Positions 9,046 through 17,939 of a DNA stretch of 64,000 nt are shown here, piece after piece; position 1 is the stretch's first letter; every line of letters begins with the position of its first letter. Made by a program: the position numbers and the translations under genes. The notes under the pieces are model-generated. The model worked only from the letters and a program-made list of their open reading frames with translations. It was not told the origin of the DNA and searched no databases. Source of the stretch: Gordonia tangerina (lineage in GTDB: Bacteria > Actinomycetota > Actinomycetes > Mycobacteriales > Mycobacteriaceae); NCBI RefSeq assembly GCF_021556435.1, contig NZ_JAKGCU010000003.1, positions 62,001 through 126,000 of the forward strand, in the 5' to 3' direction.

Positions 9046-10206
9046 TCAGGACGTCAGTGGGCCGCCGACGATGTTGGAGACGATGCCGCGGATGATCCGG
9101 GTCCCGTCTTCGGAGCGCAGCTCGTCGTACCAAGCGGCAGTCGCCGCCGGATCCTTGGCGTGGGTCACGTCGCACCGCCGGCGCGCGCGCAGGACGAGAT
9201 CGCCGGCCCGCTCGGTGCGCGACGACTCGTAGGCGGCCAGCGCTGCGTGGACATCGTCGCGGTGCTCTGTGAACGCGAACTGAAGTGCCACTGCGTCTTC
9301 CATCGCCGAACAGCCGCCCTGTCCGATGTCGGGAGTGGTGTTGTGGGCGGCGTCGCCGAGCACCGCGACCCGGCCCTTGACCCAGGTGTGAAACGGATCG
9401 AGGTCGAGGATCTCGACGCGATTGGTGGTCGCCGGGTCGAGCTTCTCGATGAGCCGCTGGACCCCGGGGGCCCAACGCGCGAAATTGTCCGCGAGGACCT
9501 CGCGCGCGGTACCGCGTTCGTAGGGTTCACCTTCTGGCATCGTCACATCGAAGAAGAAGTAGAAGCGATTGTCGGCGATGGGCATCACCGACACCCGCTT
9601 TCCGTCGCCCACGTAGGTGGTCCACTCGGTGGCCGGCCCGATGGCCTCATCCACCTCGACGAGACCGTTGAAATTGACATAGCCCGCATATCGGCGTTCC
9701 ACCGGTCCGCCCAGGACATACTCGCGCGTCAGGGATTTGGCACCGTCGGCGCCGATGACGATGTCGCCCGTGGCGGTGGTGCCGTCGGCGAACTCGACCG
9801 TGGCCTGCGTGGGGCCGTCGGCGACACTGACCATCTTCTTGCCGAAGTTGATGTCCGCCATGCCGTACGCGGTCATCAGCATCATCTGCAGCTCGGCCCG
9901 GGCGACGGGGTACGGGCGCTGCCCGACCTCATCGATCAGTGGTTGCATGCTGAAGCGGCACATGGTTTCGCCGGTGAACCCGTCGACGTAGGACATGGAG
10001 TCGACGATGCCGCCGAGCGCCGCTGTCTGTTTCTCGAGTCCGAGGTGGTTGAGGCATTTGACGCCGTTGGACCAGACCGAGATCGCGGCGCCCACCGGCT
10101 TGTTCTCGGTCACCTGTTCATAGACCTCGACCTCGTGACCGATCTGCTTGAGCGCGATGGCAGCGCTGAGTCCGCCCATTCCGGCGCCGATGATGACAGC
10201 CTTCAC
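9046..10206 (-). CDS. hpxO: FAD-dependent urate hydroxylase (HpxO type)
   Basis: Oxidises urate to 5-hydroxyisourate with NADH and O2. The 386-residue length is close to Klebsiella HpxO (about 384). Landmarks are the FAD-binding GAGMGGLSAAIALKQ, GAAISVWSNGVKC, RRYAGYVNFNGLVE, WTTYVGDGKRVSVMP, GDAAHNTTPDIGQGG and LRARRRCDVTHAKD. GTG at 10206 is preferred over a TTG at 10269 because it matches the family N-terminus (VKAVIIGAG) and has GAAGGGA upstream. No transthyretin-like hydrolase, OHCU decarboxylase or allantoin gene is in the window, so the substrate is inferred from similarity alone. Confidence 0.85.
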   Translation of the reverse strand: MKAVIIGAGMGGLSAAIALKQIGHEVEVYEQVTENKPVGAAISVWSNGVKCLNHLGLEKQTAALGGIVDSMSYVDGFTGETMCRFSMQPLIDEVGQRPYPVARAELQMMLMTAYGMADINFGKKMVSVADGPTQATVEFADGTTATGDIVIGADGAKSLTREYVLGGPVERRYAGYVNFNGLVEVDEAIGPATEWTTYVGDGKRVSVMPIADNRFYFFFDVTMPEGEPYERGTAREVLADNFARWAPGVQRLIEKLDPATTNRVEILDLDPFHTWVKGRVAVLGDAAHNTTPDIGQGGCSAMEDAVALQFAFTEHRDDVHAALAAYESSRTERAGDLVLRARRRCDVTHAKDPAATAAWYDELRSEDGTRIIRGIVSNIVGGPLTS

Positions 10207-10336
10207 CTCGTGGGGTCCCTTCTCTCCGGTGTCGCCATCCGTGCGGGGCCGGGGCGACAGGTCAGTCAAGGCTATGACGGTTGCCGCACCACCGCAGAAC
10301 GGCCGAGGTGACCGCGGGCTTCGTGAACGTGGGGGT

Positions 10337-10978
10337 TCAGTCGCCGGTCACGCCGCGGGCCAGGGTGCGGACCATCTCTTCCCACTCGGCGGTGATGGTC
10401 TCTAGGTCGAGGCCGGCGACTTCGACGAGATGCTTGACCGCCGCCGCATTCAACGGAGACTGCACCGCGACCGAGATGACGTCGAGGCGATCGCCGAATC
10501 CCAACTGATGCAGCAAGATCTGGACATGGCGGTTGGACGCCGACCACACCGGGTGGTTCATGAAGTCGCCGCCGGCGCCGCCGGCCTCGAGCAGGATGTC
10601 CAGATGGCTCGAGGTGAGCTTGAGCCGGGCCCGGCCATAGGCGAGCAGGCGATCCAACGGGGGAGCGCCCGGCCCCAATGGTTGCGGCCCGGAGATGTAG
10701 GCGCGCTGGATCTCCGACTCTGAATGATCGAGTAGCGCGAACATCAGGCCCGTCCGGCTGCCGAAGCGCCGGAACACGGTGCCCTTGCCGACACCTGCTT
10801 CGCGGGCGACCGCGTCCATCGTCACGGCGGCGGCGCCGTGATTGTCGATGAGGTTCTGGGCCGCCGCGAGCAGCAAGCGGCGATTCCGCGCGGCATCGGC
10901 CCGTTCGGTGTCCGCCCGTTCGCCGACGCCGACGGACATGCTCAGAGGTATGAAACCGCCGTCGGGACCGTTCGACAC
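10337..10978 (-). CDS. TetR-family transcriptional regulator
   Basis: A 213-residue repressor with an N-terminal helix-turn-helix at about 30-75 (RRLLLAAAQNLIDNHGAAAVTMDAVAREAGVGKGTVFRRF, given here as a region rather than a motif) and a ligand-binding C-terminal domain. It is divergent from the FMN reductase gene, the same arrangement as Rv3055/Rv3054c in Mtb, so that gene is the likeliest target; hpxO lies 130 bp downstream on the same strand and may also be controlled. GTG at 10978 is 7 nt after TACCCT (10986-10991), a leaderless start. Confidence 0.88.
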   Translation of the reverse strand: MSNGPDGGFIPLSMSVGVGERADTERADAARNRRLLLAAAQNLIDNHGAAAVTMDAVAREAGVGKGTVFRRFGSRTGLMFALLDHSESEIQRAYISGPQPLGPGAPPLDRLLAYGRARLKLTSSHLDILLEAGGAGGDFMNHPVWSASNRHVQILLHQLGFGDRLDVISVAVQSPLNAAAVKHLVEVAGLDLETITAEWEEMVRTLARGVTGD

Positions 10979-11041
10979 AGTGACGAGGGTAACGGTTCGG
11001 GCGGATCGGGAATCGGTGGGACCGGCCTGCCGTTTGATACT

Positions 11042-11060
11042 TCGAATGGCTAACCATCGA
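11042..11060. promoter_or_regulatory. Imperfect dyad, possible TetR operator
   Basis: TCGAATGG-CTAA-CCATCGA forms an imperfect inverted repeat (ATGG/CCAT exact, one-base insertion further out) in the 108-bp gap between tetR and the FMN reductase gene. Position favours autoregulation; the sequence match is modest. Confidence 0.3.
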
Positions 11061-11086
11061 GTGCGTGGATAACAGGAGGAGCGTCC

Positions 11087-11656
11087 GTGAGCGAACGCAA
11101 TGTGGAGATCGTGGCGCTGGTGGGCAGTCTGCGCCGCGAATCGATCAACCGAGGTCTCGCCCAGCTCGCCGCCGACAAGGCTCCGGCCGGCATCACCGTG
11201 ACCGTGGTCGATGGTCTGGGCCGGCTGGCGTTCTACAGCGAGGACGACGACCCCTCCATCGAGGCGGGCGCGACTCTGCCCGAGGGCGTCACCGGGTTGC
11301 GTGAGGCGGTCGCTGCGGCCGACGCCGTGCTGCTGGTCACCCCGGAGTACAACGGCACCATGCCCGCGGTGTTGAAGAACGCCATCGACTGGCTCTCGCG
11401 CCCGTACGGTGCCGGTGCCCTGTCGGGCAAGCCGGTCGGCGTGATCGGCGCGGCATTGGGCCGGTTCGCGGGTACCTGGTCACGTGAAGACACCCGTAAG
11501 TCCGTGAAGATCGCCGGCGGCCACGTCGTCGAGGAGGTCGAGTTCGGGCTGCAGACCTCCTCGATGTCCGACGACGGACTCGCCGACGCGGAGCTCGTCA
11601 CCGGGGTGGTGGACGCGGTTCGCCGACTGGCCGATGAGGTGTCGGTGTCGGTCTGA
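11087..11656 (+). CDS. NAD(P)H-dependent FMN reductase / flavodoxin-fold quinone reductase
   Basis: A 189-residue flavodoxin-fold enzyme, homologue of Mtb Rv3054c. GSLRRESINRGL is the FMN phosphate loop; TPEYNGTMPAVLKNAIDWLSRP and GVIGAALGRFAGT complete the NADPH-dependent FMN reductase signature. It probably reduces quinones or azo compounds in the cytosol. The GTG start has a strong AGGAGG 9 nt upstream. It ends just before a strong terminator, so it is monocistronic. Confidence 0.88.
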   Translation: MSERNVEIVALVGSLRRESINRGLAQLAADKAPAGITVTVVDGLGRLAFYSEDDDPSIEAGATLPEGVTGLREAVAAADAVLLVTPEYNGTMPAVLKNAIDWLSRPYGAGALSGKPVGVIGAALGRFAGTWSREDTRKSVKIAGGHVVEEVEFGLQTSSMSDDGLADAELVTGVVDAVRRLADEVSVSV

Positions 11657-11676
11657 TCAACCGATGGTGACGATGC

Positions 11677-11704
11677 GCCGCCGCGAGCAAGGGCTCGCGG
11701 CGGC
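11677..11704 (+). terminator. Strong hairpin terminator
   Basis: GCCGCCGCGAGC and GCTCGCGGCGGC pair perfectly (12 bp) around AAGG, 20 bp after the FMN reductase stop. The following GTTGGTCGTTT is only mildly T-rich, as is usual in this group. Confidence 0.8.
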
Positions 11705-11840
11705 GTTGGTCGTTTGCGGGGTTGTGGAGTGCCGTGGGACACCTTGTGGACTGCCGGGGGACAACATGTGGACGACACGCCGGACACGCCCGACTTCACG
11801 ATCTCGCATGCCTACGACCTGCGACTTTCACGAATGTTAT

Positions 11841-11888
11841 TCACAACCTCTAGTGGTGGTGCGAATTGTCAGCCACTAGGTGTAGTGT
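11841..11888 (+). promoter_or_regulatory. Tandem NrdR-box-like operators of the nrd operon
   Basis: Two 16-bp elements start 32 bp apart: TCACAACCTCTAGTGG (11841-11856) and CCACTAGGTGTAGTGT (11873-11888). Against the NrdR consensus acaCwAtATaTwGtgt the second keeps CACTA and TAGTG arms exactly and the first keeps CACAA/TAGTG. Pairing at about three helical turns is the known NrdR arrangement. A TAGTGT -10-like hexamer (11883-11888) overlaps the second box. The boxes are 323 bp before nrdH. The nrdR gene is not in this window. Confidence 0.6.
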
Positions 11889-12010
11889 TTGGGAGACCGG
11901 CAGGGCGGATTACCTACACGAATGTGATTCTGCGGAAAGCGCCTCGAAGACGGTGATATAGGTCACCATCTTCACGTTGGGAAAGTGCGGCCACCGCACT
12001 GCGTTGAAGA

Positions 12011-12093
12011 CAGATGTAGAGCGTGAATGCAGATGTCGAGCGCGAAGGTGGCGGGTTCGGTTTCCTCTGACAAGGGCCGAACGGTGACGGCCC
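12011..12093 (+). repeat. nrdH leader: 19-bp tandem repeat and competing hairpins
   Basis: Positions 12011-12029 and 12030-12048 are abutting 19-bp repeats starting CAGATGT and agreeing at 16 positions. Just after, GTTCGG (12055-12060) can pair with CCGAAC (12077-12082), while GGGCCG (12074-12079) can pair with CGGCCC (12088-12093); these two stems share bases and exclude one another. The 555-bp gap before nrdH contains no convincing gene. Confidence 0.4.
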
Positions 12094-12211
12094 GGATGGG
12101 TCGATGCCGGCGACATGGTGGACACCCGGGCAGCGGTGGACGCCACAGCACACACGACGACCAGACCAGCCTGATCCAACAGACGCATCGAACCGCACGA
12201 GGAGAACTTTG

Positions 12212-12445
12212 ATGGCCATCACCGTCTACACCAAGCCCGCCTGCGTCCAGTGCAACGCCACCTACAAGGCCCTCGACAAGCAGGGCCTGGCTTACGAGGT
12301 GGTTGACATCAGCACCGACGATGAGGCGCGCGACTATGTGATGGCGCTCGGTTACCTGCAGGCCCCCGTGGTGGTCGTCGGCGACGAACACTGGTCGGGT
12401 TTCCGCCCGGACCGCATCAAGGCCCTCGCCGCATCGGCTGCCTGA
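12212..12445 (+). CDS. nrdH: NrdH glutaredoxin-like redoxin
   Basis: A 77-residue redox partner of class Ib ribonucleotide reductase, reduced by thioredoxin reductase. The active site is C11-V-Q-C14, and the C-terminal WSGFRPDRI is the NrdH signature. ATG at 12212 follows a GAGGAGA site and gives the usual NrdH length; an upstream in-frame start at 12104 would add 36 unlikely residues. First gene of nrdH-nrdI-nrdE-(homing endonuclease)-nrdF. Confidence 0.95.
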   Translation: MAITVYTKPACVQCNATYKALDKQGLAYEVVDISTDDEARDYVMALGYLQAPVVVVGDEHWSGFRPDRIKALAASAA

Positions 12446-12548
12446 TCCCCCTCTGTCGGCCTGATGGGGAAGTCGGGTTCGATCATGGTGCGATCGGGGT
12501 AAGCGAGATCACGAGGTAGCACACGAGTCAGGAGTTTGGAGGTCGATC

Positions 12549-13055
12549 GTGACCCAGGCCTCGAATCCCGACGCTTCGGTCCGGGCGTCCCACCCGGCGC
12601 CACTGATCGTCTATTTTTCCTCGGTGTCGGAGAACACGCATCGATTCGTCGAGAAGCTCGGATTGCGCGCGCAGCGTATCCCGGTCCTCGGCGATCCTGC
12701 GGTGTTCACCGTCGATGAGCCGTTCGTGCTGGTGCTGCCCACCTATGGCGGTGGCAAGGCGACCGGCGACCGATCCGGGTACGTGCCCAAGCAGGTCATC
12801 AAGTTCCTCAACAACATCCACAACCGCTCGCTGATCCGCGCCGTCATCGCGGCCGGGAACACCAACTTCGGCGAGGAGTTCTGTCTCGCCGGCGACATCG
12901 TCTCGCGGAAGTGTCGGGTGCCCTATCTCTATCGGTTCGAGCTGATGGGCACTGTCGACGATGTCGAGCGGGTACGGGACGGGCTGGCCGATTTCGCGCT
13001 GAGCTCGGCGTTCACCCATCCGGACCGGGACGCGCTGAGCGTTTCGCGCGCCTGA
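12549..13055 (+). CDS. nrdI: NrdI flavodoxin-like ribonucleotide reductase activator
   Basis: Provides the oxidant that assembles the dimanganese-tyrosyl radical cofactor of NrdF. The 168-residue protein has [17 protein letters not shown] (FMN phosphate loop), VLPTYGGG and [17 protein letters not shown], all typical of NrdI. A GGAGGT site lies upstream of the GTG start. The N-terminus extends about 18 residues beyond the minimal family domain. Confidence 0.95.
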   Translation: MTQASNPDASVRASHPAPLIVYFSSVSENTHRFVEKLGLRAQRIPVLGDPAVFTVDEPFVLVLPTYGGGKATGDRSGYVPKQVIKFLNNIHNRSLIRAVIAAGNTNFGEEFCLAGDIVSRKCRVPYLYRFELMGTVDDVERVRDGLADFALSSAFTHPDRDALSVSRA

Positions 13056-13113
13056 ACTGTCAGACCCCACGAGTACCGTTTCGCCCACAATCATCTAGCT
13101 GCAGGAGTCTTTC

Positions 13114-15309
13114 GTGTCGCCAACCGCCGCACCCGTCTCGGACACCGCCTCGGCCAGCAAGTCCGGAGTGCATCCCGGCCCGTCGGGGCACGAACCCGGC
13201 GAATTGGACTATCACGCGCTCAACGCGATGCTGAACCTGTACGACAGGGACGGCAACATCCAGTTCGACAAGGACCGCGAGGCGGCCAACCAGTACTTCC
13301 TGCAGCACGTCAACCAGAACACGGTCTTCTTCCATGACCTCGACGAGAAGCTCGACTACCTGCTCGAGGAGAACTATTACGAGCCCGAGGTCCTCGCGAA
13401 GTACGACCGCGAGTTCGTGAAACTCCTGTTCGGGCATGCGTTCTCGAAGAAGTTCCGATTCCCGACGTTCCTCGGCGCGTTCAAGTACTACACCAGCTAC
13501 ACACTGAAGACCTTCGACGGCAAGCGGTTCCTGGAACGCTTCGAGGACCGGGTGTGCATGGTCGCGCTGACGCTGGCCGACGGTGACACGGCGCTGGCCC
13601 GTCATCTCGTCGACGAGATCATCGAGGGGCGTTTCCAGCCGGCCACCCCGACCTTCCTCAACTCGGGTAAGAAGCAGCGTGGTGAGCCGGTGAGCTGCTT
13701 TTTGCTTCGCATCGAGGACAACATGGAATCCATTGGGAGGTCGATCAATTCGGCTCTCCAGCTCTCCAAGCGCGGCGGAGGAGTGGCGCTGCTGCTGTCC
13801 AACATCCGTGAGCACGGCGCGCCGATCAAGAAGATCGAGAACCAGAGCTCGGGCGTCATCCCGATCATGAAGCTGCTCGAGGACTCGTTCTCCTACGCCA
13901 ACCAGCTCGGCGCGCGCCAGGGCGCCGGCGCGGTGTATCTGCACGCCCATCATCCCGACATCTACCGCTTCCTCGACACCAAGCGGGAGAACGCGGACGA
14001 GAAGATCCGTATCAAGACGTTGTCGCTCGGCGTGGTGATCCCCGACATCACCTTTCAGCTCGCCAAGGACAACGACGACATGTACCTGTTCAGCCCGTAT
14101 GACGTCGAGCGCGTCTATGGAGTGCCGTTCGCCGACGTGAACGTGACCGACACGTACCACGAGATGGTCGAGGACAAGCGCATCCGCAAGACCAAGATCA
14201 AGGCCCGCGAGTTCTTCCAGACCCTCGCCGAGTTGCAGTTCGAGTCGGGCTACCCGTACATCATGTTCGAGGACACGGTGAACCGGGCCAACCCGATCGA
14301 CGGCAAGATCACCCACTCCAACCTGTGCTCGGAGATCCTGCAGGTCTCCACCGCGTCAGAGTTCAACGACGATCTGTCCTACTCGCACATCGGTAAGGAC
14401 ATCTCGTGCAACCTCGGGTCGCTCAACATCGCCAAGGCGATGGACTCACCCGACTTCGGGCAGACCATCGAGACCGCGATCCGCGGTCTCACCGCGGTCA
14501 GCGATCAGACCTCGATCACCTCGGTGCCCTCGATCGAGAAGGGCAACAACGACTCCCACGCCATCGGCCTCGGTCAGATGAATCTACACGGCTACCTGGC
14601 CCGCGAACGGATCTTCTACGGCAGCGACGAAGGTGTCGACTTCACGAACATCTACTTCTACACGGTGCTGTTCCACGCGCTGCGGGCGTCGAACAAGATC
14701 GCGCGTGAACGTGGCCATGCCTTCGGCGGCTTCGAGAAGTCGAAGTACGCCAGCGGGGAGTTCTTCGACAAGTACACCGAGAAGGTGTGGGAGCCGGAGA
14801 CCCAGAAGGTACGCGACCTGTTCGGCCAGGCCGGAATTCACATTCCCACCCAGGACGACTGGCGGGAGCTGAAGGCCGCCGTGCAGCGCGACGGTATCTA
14901 CAACCAGAATCTGCAGGCCGTCCCGCCGACCGGATCGATCTCCTACATCAACCACTCGACCAGCTCGATCCACCCGGTGGCCGCGAAGATCGAGATCCGC
15001 AAGGAAGGCAAGATCGGCCGCGTCTATTACCCGGCGCCGTACATGACCAACGACAACCTGGAGTACTACCAGGATGCGTATGAGATCGGGTACGAGAAGG
15101 TCATCGACACCTACGCCGCGGCGACCCAGCACGTCGACCAGGGGCTGAGTCTCACCCTGTTCTTCAAGGACACCGCCACCACCCGCGACGTCAACAAGGC
15201 GCAGATCTACGCGTGGCGCAAGGGGATCAAGACGCTGTATTACATCCGTCTGCGTCAGCTCGCTCTCGAGGGGACTGAGGTGGAAAATTGCGTTTCCTGC
15301 ATGTTGTGA
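13114..15309 (+). CDS. nrdE: Class Ib ribonucleoside-diphosphate reductase alpha subunit NrdE
   Basis: Reduces ribonucleoside diphosphates to deoxy forms. At 731 residues it is full length. [32 protein letters not shown] and the downstream radical-transfer tyrosines belong to the catalytic barrel; the C-terminal CVSCML carries the cysteine pair that is re-reduced by NrdH. The catalytic domain is not interrupted, so the endonuclease gene that follows has not split it. GTG start with GCAGGAG upstream. Confidence 0.96.
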   Translation: MSPTAAPVSDTASASKSGVHPGPSGHEPGELDYHALNAMLNLYDRDGNIQFDKDREAANQYFLQHVNQNTVFFHDLDEKLDYLLEENYYEPEVLAKYDREFVKLLFGHAFSKKFRFPTFLGAFKYYTSYTLKTFDGKRFLERFEDRVCMVALTLADGDTALARHLVDEIIEGRFQPATPTFLNSGKKQRGEPVSCFLLRIEDNMESIGRSINSALQLSKRGGGVALLLSNIREHGAPIKKIENQSSGVIPIMKLLEDSFSYANQLGARQGAGAVYLHAHHPDIYRFLDTKRENADEKIRIKTLSLGVVIPDITFQLAKDNDDMYLFSPYDVERVYGVPFADVNVTDTYHEMVEDKRIRKTKIKAREFFQTLAELQFESGYPYIMFEDTVNRANPIDGKITHSNLCSEILQVSTASEFNDDLSYSHIGKDISCNLGSLNIAKAMDSPDFGQTIETAIRGLTAVSDQTSITSVPSIEKGNNDSHAIGLGQMNLHGYLARERIFYGSDEGVDFTNIYFYTVLFHALRASNKIARERGHAFGGFEKSKYASGEFFDKYTEKVWEPETQKVRDLFGQAGIHIPTQDDWRELKAAVQRDGIYNQNLQAVPPTGSISYINHSTSSIHPVAAKIEIRKEGKIGRVYYPAPYMTNDNLEYYQDAYEIGYEKVIDTYAAATQHVDQGLSLTLFFKDTATTRDVNKAQIYAWRKGIKTLYYIRLRQLALEGTEVENCVSCML

Positions 15310-15342
15310 CAGCCTGACCAACTGTTCGTGGATGGTGTGACC

Positions 15343-17095
<1,753 letters not shown>

Positions 17096-17108
17096 CACCT
17101 TGCGTCTT

Positions 17109-17145
17109 GTAGTACGGACCGGCGATTTTCGCCGGTCCATACTAC
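17109..17145. terminator. Bidirectional terminator between nrdF and SWIM gene
   Basis: A 16-bp stem (17109-17124 with 17130-17145, one mismatch) around ATTTT. It follows the nrdF stop and overlaps the stop codon of the convergent SWIM gene, so it can end transcription from both sides. Confidence 0.8.
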
Positions 17146-17939
17146 GAAATCGGGCGGTCGCGGATGCGGTCGTAGAGATCGTCGAGCAGGTCGATGGCCT
17201 CGCCGATGTCGCCAGGCGCGATACCCGAGGCGCGCAACGCTTTGCGGAGCGCATCGGCATCGAGGTCCATGATCGGGTTCATCCGCCCGGGAGTGGGCAG
17301 CGGCGGCAGCGTGGCGTTGGTGCCGTAGAAGTCGACGGCCGGAACCACCGCCGTGTCGCGGTCGGCCGCCGGTGAGTCGTCCGCCGGCGCCGTGGCGTCG
17401 CTTGCCGCGGCCAGCAACTGCACGGTGTCGGTACCCATCACGGTGAGCAGGGTCGCGGCACTGCGGTCGATCTCGGCGGCCACCTCGTAGGCGACGCACA
17501 ACACGTGTATGCACCGCGGTGACTCATCCGGACACGTGCAGTCGGCGGCGATGTCGGCCGACTCGGTCGGCATGATCAACTCGCCGATTGCCGACGGTTG
17601 CTCCCCGCGCGTCAATGCCATCAGCTCTCCGGTCGCGTCGTTCGTACGCAACAGGGCGACCACGGTCGCCGGATCGACGGCTCGCATGGTGAGGGTCACC
17701 TCGAACGGGTCGAGCTGACTACCACGCACCGATGCGGTCACGCGGGCCACGCCGATCTGCAGGCGCTCGGCGTGGTGGTCGCGAAAGTACCGCCGCGCCT
17801 GAGTGATCCGCCGATGATCCGCATCGCCGGTGTGCGCGCCCTCGACGACGTCGACAAAACTACGGCCCCACCGGGTCGCGCCATACGCGCGAGCCGCCGA
17901 GGCCCTGGGCGTCCGACGTTGACTGCCGCGCGGGCTCAC
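17142..17939 (-). CDS. SWIM zinc-finger protein
   Basis: A 265-residue protein with the SWIM motif C-x-C-x7-C-x-H in DCTCPDESPRCIHVLC (about residues 133-148). SWIM proteins are often encoded beside SNF2 helicases and are thought to mediate DNA or protein contacts; the exact role is unknown. Its GTG start overlaps the helicase stop (GTGA), so the two are translationally coupled. N-terminal WGRSFVDVVE is typical of the family. Confidence 0.85.
   Translation of the reverse strand: MSPRGSQRRTPRASAARAYGATRWGRSFVDVVEGAHTGDADHRRITQARRYFRDHHAERLQIGVARVTASVRGSQLDPFEVTLTMRAVDPATVVALLRTNDATGELMALTRGEQPSAIGELIMPTESADIAADCTCPDESPRCIHVLCVAYEVAAEIDRSAATLLTVMGTDTVQLLAAASDATAPADDSPAADRDTAVVPAVDFYGTNATLPPLPTPGRMNPIMDLDADALRKALRASGIAPGDIGEAIDLLDDLYDRIRDRPIS

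Noticed and set aside
10207-10269. TTG start for the urate hydroxylase
   Set aside because: Adds 21 residues absent from the family and has no ribosome site; GTG 10206 fits better.
13060-14316. 418-codon frame antisense to nrdE
   Set aside because: Same shadow effect over a certain gene.
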